NCBI RefSeq assembly: GCF_010731735.1
Contig: NZ_AP022588.1
Coordinates: forward strand, 62,001 to 126,000
Direction of reading: 5' to 3'
DNA from: Mycolicibacterium sediminis
GTDB lineage: Bacteria > Actinomycetota > Actinomycetes > Mycobacteriales > Mycobacteriaceae
DNA length: 64,000 nt
The translations under genes and the position numbers were made by a program. Below the pieces are notes generated by a model, which did no database searches, was not told where the DNA came from, and saw only the letters and a list, made by a program, of their open reading frames with translations. Positions 47,871 through 55,838 of the stretch are shown piece by piece (position 1 is the first letter of the stretch; every line of letters begins with the position of its first letter).

Positions 47871-49304
47871 TCACCCGACGGGCGCCGGCACCTCGGCGAT
47901 GCGCGGCAGACAGACCCGGAAACGGCAGCCCTGCCCCGGCGCCGTGGTGACGCTGACGGTCCCGCCGTGCGCGTACACCAGCGAGTCGACGATCGACAGT
48001 CCGAGACCGGTGCCTCCGCTGGTGCGCGTCCGCGACGAATCGGTGCGGTAGAACCGCTCGAAGACGCGTTGGGCATCCTCGCGGCTCATGCCCGGACCCT
48101 CGTCGCACACCTCGAGTACCGCGCTGTCGCCGTCGGTGCCGACCCGAACCGCGATCTGCGCGCTCTCCGGGGTGTGCTGCAGCGCGTTGGCCACCAGGTT
48201 GCCGAGCACCTGCCGGAGTCGTGCCTCGTCGCCGAGCACCTCGGGGGTGCCGGGGCCGTCGAACACCTCCATCGTGATGGACCGCTTGGGCGCCACCGAC
48301 TGCGCGTCGTGCACGGCATCGCTGGCCAGTGCCAGCAGGTCGACGCGGTTGTGTTCGAGCGGCCGCTGCGCGTCGAGTCGCGCCAGCAGCAGTAGATCCT
48401 CGACGAGCAGGCCCATCCGCTGGGCCTCGCTCTCGATGCGGTTCATCAACATCTCCATGTCCCGCGCAGCACCTTGGCGGTACAGCTCCGCGAAACCGCG
48501 AATGGTGGTCAGGGGCGTCCGCAGTTCGTGGCTGGCGTCGGTGATGAACCGTCGCATGCGATCCTCCGAAGTGCGGGCCCGCTCCGCCGACGCCTCCGAG
48601 GACGCCACGGCGCGCTGAATCTGGGCGAGCATCCCGTTGAGCGCCAACGAGAGTCGACCGACCTCGGTGCGCGGGTCGCGCTGCGGCACGCGGCGGTCCA
48701 ACTCACCCGCCGCGATCGCCGCAGCGGTCTGCTCGACCTCCGCCAGCGGACGCAGACTGCGGTGCACCACCGCGTAACCGGCGATGCCGAGGACCAGGAG
48801 AACCGCGGCGCCGATGCCGACCTGCGACCACGCGAGCGCACGCATCGTCGACTGCACCTCGGACAGGTCGATCGCCACCGTGGTCCGCTCGCCCTGCGGC
48901 CCGCGGACCGTCATCGCCCGCCACTCCACGCCGGAGTCGTTGATCGATCCGACGGTCACCGGCACGGGGCCGACGTCGTTGTCGTCGGGCAGGGCGGGTT
49001 CGGCGTCGCGATCGTTGACGGCCATCCAGACCCGGCCGTCGGGATCGATGCCGCGCACGTAGAAGTCCGTCGGCGGACGGCCCGGGTTGGGCCCTTCCAT
49101 CGGATTGGACGGCATCCGCCGAGGCGCCTGCGCCCACCCACGTGACGCGTCCAGCAGCGTCTGGTCGACGCGGTTGACCAGGCTGTGCCGCATGATCGAC
49201 GTCACCGCCACCCCGGACGCGAGCAGCCCCAGAGTCACCAGGACCAGGGTCGCGGCCACCAACCCCACGCGAAGGGGAACGCCCCGCCCGTGCTGAATCG
49301 TCAC
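47871..49304 (-). CDS. phoR: Sensor histidine kinase PhoR
   Basis: 477 residues. TM1 at about 12-35, an extracytoplasmic sensor to 160 rich in Pro/Asp, TM2 at about 161-181, HAMP, phospho-acceptor His259 in ITDASHELRTPLTTI, N-box LVANALQHTPE, G-boxes DEGPGMSRED and GGTGLGLSIV. It phosphorylates PhoP in response to acidic pH and related signals (known for the M. tuberculosis system). His259 has the same number as in M. tuberculosis. It is separated from phoP by 209 bp holding a tandem repeat ORF. Confidence 0.96.
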   Translation of the reverse strand: MTIQHGRGVPLRVGLVAATLVLVTLGLLASGVAVTSIMRHSLVNRVDQTLLDASRGWAQAPRRMPSNPMEGPNPGRPPTDFYVRGIDPDGRVWMAVNDRDAEPALPDDNDVGPVPVTVGSINDSGVEWRAMTVRGPQGERTTVAIDLSEVQSTMRALAWSQVGIGAAVLLVLGIAGYAVVHRSLRPLAEVEQTAAAIAAGELDRRVPQRDPRTEVGRLSLALNGMLAQIQRAVASSEASAERARTSEDRMRRFITDASHELRTPLTTIRGFAELYRQGAARDMEMLMNRIESEAQRMGLLVEDLLLLARLDAQRPLEHNRVDLLALASDAVHDAQSVAPKRSITMEVFDGPGTPEVLGDEARLRQVLGNLVANALQHTPESAQIAVRVGTDGDSAVLEVCDEGPGMSREDAQRVFERFYRTDSSRTRTSGGTGLGLSIVDSLVYAHGGTVSVTTAPGQGCRFRVCLPRIAEVPAPVG

Positions 49305-49349
49305 GGTCCTAGTGTGGGCGCCGGCCGAGGAGCGCGGGACGAGTTCGCA

Positions 49350-49514
49350 CTACGCCGGGACGTTCTTCGAGCAAGCGCTCATCAGCGTCTCAACGTTCTT
49401 CGAGCAAGCGCTCATCAGCGTCTCAACGTTCTTCGCGCAAGCGCTCATCAGCGTCTCAACGTTCTTCGCGCAGGCGCTCATCAGCGTCTCAACGTTCTTC
49501 GCGCAGGCGCTCAT
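49350..49514 (-). CDS. Repeat peptide ORF between phoP and phoR, 54 aa
   Basis: The ATG at 49514 overlaps the phoP stop (TGATG). The frame stays open for 54 codons to TAG at 49350, 45 bp before phoR. The product is five tandem copies of an 11-residue unit: MSACAKNVETL three times, then MSACSKNVETL, ending MSACSKNVPA. Each unit has one Cys. The 33-bp unit is a multiple of three, so copy-number change keeps the frame. No family is recognised. It may be a translated peptide, a coupling device for phoR translation, or a chance product of a DNA repeat. Confidence 0.45.
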   Translation of the reverse strand: MSACAKNVETLMSACAKNVETLMSACAKNVETLMSACSKNVETLMSACSKNVPA

Positions 49515-49516
49515 CA
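49360..49516. repeat. 33-bp tandem repeat, 4.8 copies
   Basis: Units start at 49360, 49393, 49426, 49459 and 49492 (last partial, 25 bp). On the plus strand each begins ACGTTCTTCG and ends CATCAGCGTCTCA. Only two positions vary (GAGCAA, GCGCAA, GCGCAG), in a graded order along the array. There are no spacers, so it is not CRISPR. The last unit covers the phoP stop codon. Confidence 0.95.
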
Positions 49517-50236
49517 CCGCGGCTCGCGGAGGACGTAGCCGACCCCGCGCAGCGTGTGCAGCAGTCGCTTGTCGCCGGTGTCGATCTTGCGCCTCAGGTA
49601 CGAGACGTAGGACTCGACGACGTTGACGTCGCCGCCGAAGTCGTAGCGCCACACGTGGTCGAGGATCTTCGGCTTCGACAGCACCGTGCCGGCGTTGATG
49701 ATGAAGTACCGCAGCAGGGTGAATTCCGTGGGCGACAGCGAGACGGGCTCGCCGGCCTTCCACACCTCGTGGGTGTCCTCGTCGAGTTCGATGTCGGCGA
49801 AGGACAGTCGCGCAGTGCGGGGCTCCTCGACGCCACGTCCCGAGCGGCGCAGGATGACCCGCAGCCGGGCGACCACCTCCTCGAGGCTGAACGGCTTGGT
49901 GACGTAGTCGTCACCGCCCAGCGTGAGCCCGGTGATCTTGTCCTGCAACGTGTCTCGCGCGGTGAGGAACAGCGCGGGCGCGTCGATCCCGTCGGCCCGC
50001 AGTCGACGTAGCACGCCGAAGCCGTCCATGCCGGGCATCATCACGTCGAGGATGACGGCGTCTGGCTTGATCTCACGCGCCTTGTCGAGGGCGGCGGGAC
50101 CACTGCACGCCGTGTGCACCTCGAAGCCCTGGAACTTCAGGCTCACCGAGAGCAACTCGACGATGTTGGTTTCATCGTCGACGACGAGAACCCTGGCTTC
50201 GGGAATGGACTCGGGAGTGAGTGCTGGCATTGCCAT
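49514..50236 (-). CDS. phoP: Response regulator PhoP
   Basis: 240 residues, OmpR/PhoB type. The receiver has acidic DDE in VLVVDDETNI, phospho-acceptor Asp64 in VILDVMMPGM, and Thr/Lys in FLTARD and VTKPFS. The winged helix is LSPTEFTLLRYF with DFGGDVNVVESYVSYLRRKI. It is almost identical to M. tuberculosis PhoP, which controls lipid synthesis, pH response and ESX-1 export. The start is one of two near ATGs (50236 or 50230). A PhoP-type direct repeat lies 45 bp upstream. Confidence 0.97.
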   Translation of the reverse strand: MAMPALTPESIPEARVLVVDDETNIVELLSVSLKFQGFEVHTACSGPAALDKAREIKPDAVILDVMMPGMDGFGVLRRLRADGIDAPALFLTARDTLQDKITGLTLGGDDYVTKPFSLEEVVARLRVILRRSGRGVEEPRTARLSFADIELDEDTHEVWKAGEPVSLSPTEFTLLRYFIINAGTVLSKPKILDHVWRYDFGGDVNVVESYVSYLRRKIDTGDKRLLHTLRGVGYVLREPR

Positions 50237-50280
50237 GGGTTCAATGTCCTCTGTCTCGCTGAAAAGGGAACTGCGCAGGC

Positions 50281-50298
50281 ACTGTGAGCTTCCTGTGA
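50281..50298. promoter_or_regulatory. PhoP box upstream of phoP
   Basis: On the minus strand TCACAGG-AAGC-TCACAGT, a direct repeat of 7-mers with a 4-bp spacer; six of seven bases in each match the known PhoP consensus TCACAGC-N4-TCACAGC. It indicates autoregulation. Confidence 0.75.
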
Positions 50299-50375
50299 AT
50301 CCTCTCAGTCAACCCTGGCATTCCGCCACGTGGGCGCGGTGACGACTCTGTGACCCCGGCCATAGACTCGGACCC

Positions 50376-51197
50376 ATGAGCTTCGGCAGAACCGTGTTCG
50401 ACCTGGCCACTGCACCCGCACGCCTCGGACTCGCCGTTGCCGACACAGGGCTCGGCATCGCCGGCGCCACCATCAAGTCAGTCCAGCACGGGCTGTCCGA
50501 GGCGTCGGCCCCCATCGGCGGAACGACGTCCATGGCGAAGATGCTGGGACTCGACGAGGCCGTCGACCGGGCGAACCGACTGGCCCGTCTGATGGACGAC
50601 GACGCGCCGCTGGGCCGGGCACTCGCCCCCGACGGCCCGCTCAACCGGCTGCTGCGTCCGGGCGGCATCGTCGATCAGCTGACCGCGGAGGGCGGCCTGC
50701 TCGACAGGCTGACCGCCGACACCGGCGCGGTGTCTCGCGCGCTCGCGCCGGGTGGACTCGTCGACCAGGTCACGGCGGAGGGCGGACTGCTCGACCGGAT
50801 GACGACCGATGACGGGGCCCTGTCCCGGGTCATCGCACCGGGCGGGCTGGCCGACCAGCTGCTCGCGAACGACGGGTTGATCGAACGGGTGCTGCGCGAG
50901 GACGGGGTGGCCGACAAGCTCCTCGCCGAGGGCGGCCTCCTGGACACCATCACCGCCGAGGACGGACCGCTGCTCAAACTGGCCACCGTCGCGGACACGT
51001 TGAACAGGCTGGCGCCCGGACTCGAGGCGCTCGCCCCCACCATCGATGCACTACACGAAGCCGTCATCACGCTCAGCCAGGTCGTCAACCCGCTGAGCAA
51101 CATCGCCGATCGCATCCCGCTGCCGGGCCGCCGATCCGGGCGCCGCTCCGCACCGCGACCCGTGACCTCGCAGCGCGTGATCGAGCACGACGACTGA
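50376..51197 (+). CDS. Repetitive protein with 10-residue period (Rv0756c-like)
   Basis: 273 residues. Residues 77-210 are about 13 repeats of roughly 10 residues following G-x-[LV]-x-x-[LVM]-x-x-x-[GD]: for example GGIVDQLTAE, GGLLDRLTAD, GGLVDQVTAE, GGLADQLLAN. The N-terminus is Ala/Gly-rich with no signal peptide; the C-terminal tail RSGRRSAPRPVTSQR is basic. Such repeats may form a solenoid. It faces away from phoP and matches Rv0756c by position. The function is unknown. Confidence 0.8.
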   Translation: MSFGRTVFDLATAPARLGLAVADTGLGIAGATIKSVQHGLSEASAPIGGTTSMAKMLGLDEAVDRANRLARLMDDDAPLGRALAPDGPLNRLLRPGGIVDQLTAEGGLLDRLTADTGAVSRALAPGGLVDQVTAEGGLLDRMTTDDGALSRVIAPGGLADQLLANDGLIERVLREDGVADKLLAEGGLLDTITAEDGPLLKLATVADTLNRLAPGLEALAPTIDALHEAVITLSQVVNPLSNIADRIPLPGRRSGRRSAPRPVTSQRVIEHDD

Positions 51198-51356
51198 AAC
51201 GGGCTGCACCCGAAGGCCTCCGGCGCGAGCCCGCGGATTCCGCGGATTCCGCGGTGACGCGTCGTGCGGCGTCGGCCGACGGGCGGATGGCTCGATCGCC
51301 GGCCGGTTCCCCCGATCGGTCGTCACACCCGTGAACCGATACGCTTGACGCCGCAT

Positions 51357-51428
51357 GCCTCCTTAGCTCAGTGGTAGAGCACCCGCCTTGTAAGCGGAAG
51401 GTCGTCAGTTCAATCCTGACAGGAGGCT
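51357..51428 (+). tRNA. tRNA-Thr (anticodon TGT)
   Basis: Acceptor GCCTCCT pairs with AGGAGGC. D arm GCTC-AGTGGTA-GAGC, anticodon loop CTTGTAA (TGT, reads ACA), T arm GTCAG-TTCAATC-CTGAC. The discriminator is T and CCA is encoded next (51429-51431). The basal pair of the anticodon stem (C-A) is mismatched. It marks the change from conserved to accessory sequence. Confidence 0.95.
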
Positions 51429-51450
51429 CCACACGCGGGGCCGACGTGGA

Positions 51451-51609
51451 CTACGTCTCGTCGGCGAGCTGCCGGCGGCTCTGCTGCAGGCCCGGACCGT
51501 CGGGATCCACACCCTTCTGGTGGTCCAGCTCGTCCTGCAGTTCGCGCTGCTCCTCGGTCGCCTCGGTGGCGTCCTTGGGCGTGGGAGGCGGCGTGCTCTG
51601 CTGTTCCAT
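51451..51609 (-). CDS. Small charged protein, 52 aa
   Basis: MEQQSTPPPTPKDATEATEE is followed by QRELQDELDHQKGVDPDGPG and ends QQSRRQLADET. It is hydrophilic and helix-prone, with no signal or membrane segment. Similar short acidic proteins occur in mycobacteria, but I know no function. It is the only plausible gene between the tRNA and the secreted protein at 51648. Confidence 0.55.
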   Translation of the reverse strand: MEQQSTPPPTPKDATEATEEQRELQDELDHQKGVDPDGPGLQQSRRQLADET

Positions 51610-51647
51610 GCGGCACGGATCACCGGTTTGCCAGATCGCTAAACGCT

Positions 51648-52124
51648 CTACGACGGTGGCGCCGGGTCGAGCATCTCGACGTGGTCGCCCTGCCACCGAT
51701 ACCGCACGCTCGTGACGGCGGCGGGCGGGCACGCGTTGCACGCGCCGGGCGTCTTGTAGTTCAGCACCACCGTGTCGTCGGTGGTGCGGGCGGTGTTCAG
51801 CGACGTGAAACCGAATGACCTCGACGTGGCGGTCCCGAGGTAGTCGCCGTCGTGGAACATCAGCGCAGCGATCGGCGAACTGCCCGTCGCACCCGCCACC
51901 GAGACCAGCGCCGTGGACAGGGTCGCGCAGCGGTCGAAGTTCCCCGACGCGTACTCGGCACTCCACGCCCAATCCGTCCCCGGATACGGGGGCAGCGTGC
52001 CGACGGCCCGGGCGATCTCGGGCGCGGCGAGGTCGACACCGCACGCCGGCGCCGCCGACGCATGCGCCGGGGACACGAGCCCGCAGGCCAGACCGAGTAC
52101 GACGCATGCGGTTTTGATCCCCAT
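51648..52124 (-). CDS. Secreted LppP/LprE-like protein
   Basis: 158 residues. The signal peptide MGIKTACVVLGLACGLVSPA is followed by HASAAPACG. The mature part PEIARAVGTLPPYPGTDWAW, YASGNFDRCATLSTALVSV, HDGDYLGTATSRSFGFTSL and DTVVLNYKTPGACNACPP is characteristic of the LppP/LprE family. This copy lacks a convincing lipobox, so it may be secreted rather than lipidated; four mature Cys could form disulfides. The function is unknown. Confidence 0.8.
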   Translation of the reverse strand: MGIKTACVVLGLACGLVSPAHASAAPACGVDLAAPEIARAVGTLPPYPGTDWAWSAEYASGNFDRCATLSTALVSVAGATGSSPIAALMFHDGDYLGTATSRSFGFTSLNTARTTDDTVVLNYKTPGACNACPPAAVTSVRYRWQGDHVEMLDPAPPS

Positions 52125-52240
52125 GCCCTGATAGTCGTCGACCGAACCGATCCGTTACTCGCGCCCCCGGGTTGACGCCGTCCGGTCACACTCCCACAAT
52201 TACGGTCATCGTCGGTCACGACTGCTCGGAAGGGTGCCGG

Positions 52241-53041
52241 ATGCTCCCCATCGCACGCCACGACGTCATCGTCGAGCTGGTCGAGCGTGCCCACACGGTG
52301 AGCACCGACGAACTGGCGACCCGGCTCGGGGTGTCCGCCGAAACGGTGCGTCGCGACCTCGCCCTGCTCGAGGAGCGCGGGGCACTGCGCCGGGTGCACG
52401 GCGGCGCAGCCCGCGTCCTGCGACGCGACAGCGTCGAAGAGCCGCCCTTCGTCGAACGGACCGTGATCCACCAGCAGGCGAAGGTCGCCATGGCGCGCGT
52501 CGCCGTCGCGCTCCTCGAACCCGGACAGACCGTGGCCATCGACGTCGGCACCACGGCGGTCGACGTGGCCCGCGCCATCCCCGCGACGTTCCGCGGCACG
52601 GTGATCACGCCGTCACTCCTGGTGGCGGTCGAACTCGCGGGCAGAGCGGGCGTGGACGTGTTGGTCTCCGGTGGCCGTATCCGCGGAGGCGACCTCGCGT
52701 GCAGCGGAGCCCATGCGCGAGCGCTCTTCTCGGACGTGTACCCCGACGTGGCCTTCATCGGGTCCGGCGGCGTCGATGCCGCCGCGGGCCTCACCGACTA
52801 CCACCTCGACGAGGTCGACGTGCGGCGGACGATCATCGCGAACAGCGCCGCCAGCTACGTCCTGGCCGACTCCTCCAAACTCGGCCGGGTCGGCCCGCAC
52901 CGCGTGTGCGGCCTCGGCTCGGTCAGCGGTCTGATCACCGACGACTGCACGTCCCCGGCCGTCGCCGCGGCCGTCCGCGAGGCCGGCGGTGTCGTCATCG
53001 ACGCCGCGTCGCCGTCGCTCATCGCCGAATCCGCGACATGA
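52241..53041 (+). CDS. DeoR family transcriptional regulator
   Basis: 266 residues. N-terminal helix-turn-helix VSTDELATRLGVSAETVRRD with LALLEERGALRRVHGGAARV; C-terminal sugar-phosphate sensor domain (ValDVGTTAVDVARAIP region, GSGGVDAAAGLTDYHLDEVD, VLADSSKLGRVG). ATG at 52241 is 4 bp after the GGAAGGG-containing segment. Its stop overlaps the kinase start (ATGA), so it is the first gene of a four-gene polyol operon and probably autoregulates, sensing a phosphorylated substrate. Confidence 0.92.
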   Translation: MLPIARHDVIVELVERAHTVSTDELATRLGVSAETVRRDLALLEERGALRRVHGGAARVLRRDSVEEPPFVERTVIHQQAKVAMARVAVALLEPGQTVAIDVGTTAVDVARAIPATFRGTVITPSLLVAVELAGRAGVDVLVSGGRIRGGDLACSGAHARALFSDVYPDVAFIGSGGVDAAAGLTDYHLDEVDVRRTIIANSAASYVLADSSKLGRVGPHRVCGLGSVSGLITDDCTSPAVAAAVREAGGVVIDAASPSLIAESAT

Positions 53042-54459
53042 CGGTTCTCGCCATCGACCAGGGCACCTCCGGTACCAAGGCCATCGTCGTCGACCCCGAG
53101 CAGGGGGTGTGCGGCGTCGCCGAGGTCCCGGTGCACCCCCGATACCTCGAGGGTGGCGGGGTCGAGCAGGACCCGAACGAACTCCTCGACTCCGTCCTCG
53201 ACGCTGGTCGCGCCGCGGTCGCCCAGGCGGGCCGACCGATCGACGCGGTTTCACTGGCCAACCAGGGCGAGACCGTCCTCGCCTGGGACCCGGCCACCGG
53301 CCGGCCCCTCACCCAGGCGATCGTGTGGCAGGACCGGCGTGCCGAGTCGATCTGCGCCGAACTCTCCGGACACGCCGCCGAACTCGCGTCGCGGACCGGA
53401 CTGGTGCTCGACCCGTACTTCTCGGCGCCGAAGATGGCGTGGCTGCGCCGCAACGTCGAACGCGACGGCGTCGTCACCACGTCGGACACGTGGCTGCTGC
53501 ACCAGCTGACGGGCGAGTTCGTCACCGACGTCACGACGGCGAGCCGCTCGCTGCTCTTCGGCCTCGGCGAGACCGTCTGGAGCCGCGATCTTCTCGCGAT
53601 CTTCGGCCTCGACGGTGAACTCCTCCCGGACGTCGTCGCGAACGACGCAATCATCGGGACGACGTCCGCGTTCGGGACCGAGACCCCCGTGGGCGGCATC
53701 GTCGTCGATCAGCAGGCCGCGCTGCTCGCGGAGTCGTGCCTCGAGGCGGGGACCGCCAAGTGCACGTTCGGCACCGGCGCCTTCCTGCTCGGGAACGTCG
53801 GCACCACGCCGCAACTCTCCGACTCCGGCCTCACGACGTCGGTGGCGTGGCGGGTCGGTGGCGAGAACACCTACTGCGTCGACGGTCAGGTGTACACGGC
53901 GGCATCCGCGATCCGCTGGCTCGCATCCCTTGGCATCGTCTCCGGCGCAGAGGAACTGGACTCCGTCGCAGCCCGGGACAACGGCGGCGTGCTGTGCGTA
54001 CCCGCGCTCGCGGGCCTCGCGGCCCCGTGGTGGCAGGCCGGTGCCACCGCGTCCTTCTCGGGCATGACGCTGTCCACCGAGCGTGGCCACCTGGTGCTGG
54101 CGGTACTGCAGGGCATCGCCGCGCAGATCGCCGAACTGGCCGGCGCGATCGACTCCGTCGGGGCTCCGCTGACCCGCCTGCGGGCCGACGGCGGCCTCAC
54201 CCGCTCGGCCGTGCTGATGCAGTCCGTCGCCGACGTGCTGCAGGTCCCCGTCGACGTCTACCCCTCCCCGCATGCCACCGCACTCGGCGCGGCGGCGCTG
54301 GCCGACCTCAGCCTGCACCCCGGCAGACCCCTGAGCGAGGTCGTCCCGCACTGGGCGCCGTCGTCGACCTTCGAGCCGCATTGGGATTGCACTCGTGCCA
54401 ACGACTTCCGATCGTCATGGCGCGCACTCGCCGCCACCACCTACGGGAGGACACCGTGA
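53038..54459 (+). CDS. FGGY family carbohydrate kinase, glycerol kinase-like
   Basis: 473 residues. LAIDQGTSGTKAIVVD (phosphate 1 motif), SLANQGETVLAWDPATGRPL, VWQDRRAESIC, catalytic Asp in VVDQQAALLAE, GTGAFLLGN, and the adenosine motif RADGGLTRSAVLMQSVADVL. The pattern is nearest to glycerol kinase, but position-specific residues cannot settle glycerol against erythritol or another polyol. The genes that follow encode dehydrogenases of the GlpA and GlpB types, supporting a kinase-then-dehydrogenase route. It is coupled to both neighbours by 4-nt overlaps. Confidence 0.88.
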   Translation: MTVLAIDQGTSGTKAIVVDPEQGVCGVAEVPVHPRYLEGGGVEQDPNELLDSVLDAGRAAVAQAGRPIDAVSLANQGETVLAWDPATGRPLTQAIVWQDRRAESICAELSGHAAELASRTGLVLDPYFSAPKMAWLRRNVERDGVVTTSDTWLLHQLTGEFVTDVTTASRSLLFGLGETVWSRDLLAIFGLDGELLPDVVANDAIIGTTSAFGTETPVGGIVVDQQAALLAESCLEAGTAKCTFGTGAFLLGNVGTTPQLSDSGLTTSVAWRVGGENTYCVDGQVYTAASAIRWLASLGIVSGAEELDSVAARDNGGVLCVPALAGLAAPWWQAGATASFSGMTLSTERGHLVLAVLQGIAAQIAELAGAIDSVGAPLTRLRADGGLTRSAVLMQSVADVLQVPVDVYPSPHATALGAAALADLSLHPGRPLSEVVPHWAPSSTFEPHWDCTRANDFRSSWRALAATTYGRTP

Positions 54460-55838
54460 GCCCTCGCTACGACGTCGCCGTCATCGGCGCGGGCATCGTC
54501 GGATCGGCCATCGCACGCGAACTGTCCGGCCAGAACCTCACCGTCGCCCTGCTCGAAGCTCGCGACGACGTCGGTGACGGCACCAGCAAGGCCAACACCG
54601 CCATCCTGCACACCGGATTCGACGCCACGCCCGGCACGCTGGAGTCCGAACTGGTCAGACGCGGCCACCACCTGCTCACCGAGTACGCAGGCCCGACCGG
54701 CATCCCCATCGAGCACACCGGCGCCATCCTGGTCGCCTGGGACGACGAGCAGCTCGCCGCACTGCCGACGCTGCGCGACAAGGCCGAGGCCAACGGCTAC
54801 CACCACTGCGAGATCGTCGGTGCCGCAGCGGTATACGACGCCGTCCCCAATCTCGGGCACGGCGCGCTCGGCGGACTCACCGTCCCCGACGAGTCGATCA
54901 TCTGCACCTGGACGGTCAACCTCGCGCTCGCCACCGATGCGGTCAACCGCGGTGCGACGCTGCTGACCCGCCACCGCGTCACGGGTATCGAGGAGCACGA
55001 GTCCACCACCGCGCTGCACACCGAGTCCGGCCCGGTGACCGCGAGATGGGTCGTCAATGCCGCGGGCCTGGGCGCCGATCACGTCGACGCCCTGTTCGGT
55101 CACTCGCGCTTCACCGTCACGCCGCGCCGCGGCGAACTGATCGTCTACGACAAGCTCGCCCGACGCCTCGTCGACACGATCGTGCTGCCGGTGCCGACGT
55201 CGCGGGGCAAGGGCGTCCTCGTCAGCCCCACCATCTACGGCAACGTCATGCTCGGCCCGACGTCGGAGGACATCGAGGACCGCGCCGCGACCGCCACCAC
55301 CGAGAAGGGCTTGGCGTTCCTCCTGGAGAAGGGGCGGGCGCTGATGCCGCGCCTGCTCGACGAGGAGGTCACCGCCACCTACGCCGGGCTGCGGGCGGCC
55401 ATCGACCACAGCGACTACCTGATCGATGCCGACGAGGCGCGACGCTATCTGCTCGTCGGGGGTATCCGGTCCACGGGGCTGACGGCGGGCATGGCGATCG
55501 CCGAGCACGTCCTCGGCACGCTCGCCGAGGCCGGCCTCGACATGGCGCCACGCGCGAATCTGCCCGAGCCGCCGCGCATGCCGAACCTCGGCGAGGCGTT
55601 CATCCGGCCGTACCAGGACGACGCGCGCATCGCCGCGGACCCCGAGTACGGGGCGATCGTGTGCTTCTGCGAGCGCGTGACCGCGGGCGAGCTGCGCGAC
55701 GCCTGCCGGTCGACGATCCCCGCCGGTGGACTCGAGGGCCTGCGGCGCCGGACCCGCGTGATGAACGGCCGGTGCCAGGGCTTCTACTGCGGCGCCGAGG
55801 TGCAGGCAGTCCTCGACCGGGAGGTGCCGGCCCGATGA
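54456..55838 (+). CDS. GlpA-like FAD dehydrogenase with [2Fe-2S] BFD domain
   Basis: 460 residues from GTG, preceded by GGGAGG. FAD site VAVIGAGIVGSAIARELSGQ; DAO core with NTAILHTGFDATPGTLES and TYAGLRAAIDHSDYLID; C-terminal BFD-like cluster domain (CFCERVTAGELRDACRS and CQGFYCGAEV, four Cys). This is the GlpA/L-2-hydroxyglutarate oxidase architecture, oxidising a polyol phosphate or hydroxyacid. It overlaps the kinase and the GlpB-like gene by 4 nt each, so the two flavoproteins probably form a complex. Confidence 0.88.
   Translation: MSPRYDVAVIGAGIVGSAIARELSGQNLTVALLEARDDVGDGTSKANTAILHTGFDATPGTLESELVRRGHHLLTEYAGPTGIPIEHTGAILVAWDDEQLAALPTLRDKAEANGYHHCEIVGAAAVYDAVPNLGHGALGGLTVPDESIICTWTVNLALATDAVNRGATLLTRHRVTGIEEHESTTALHTESGPVTARWVVNAAGLGADHVDALFGHSRFTVTPRRGELIVYDKLARRLVDTIVLPVPTSRGKGVLVSPTIYGNVMLGPTSEDIEDRAATATTEKGLAFLLEKGRALMPRLLDEEVTATYAGLRAAIDHSDYLIDADEARRYLLVGGIRSTGLTAGMAIAEHVLGTLAEAGLDMAPRANLPEPPRMPNLGEAFIRPYQDDARIAADPEYGAIVCFCERVTAGELRDACRSTIPAGGLEGLRRRTRVMNGRCQGFYCGAEVQAVLDREVPAR

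Noticed and set aside
49360..49516. CRISPR array
   Set aside because: The 33-bp units are contiguous with no spacers, and no cas genes are present.
51357..52130. Integrated phage or ICE at tRNA-Thr
   Set aside because: No integrase, no repeat of the tRNA 3' end and no phage genes in the following 12 kb.
52160..52240. Sigma-70-like promoter TTGACG with ACAATT before the DeoR gene
   Set aside because: The spacing (18) is acceptable but the -10 match is weak, so it is not listed as a feature.
53736..54455. N-terminal extension of the GlpA-like protein over the kinase gene
   Set aside because: It is an out-of-frame shadow of the kinase; the FAD fold begins at the GTG at 54456 with its own ribosome site.
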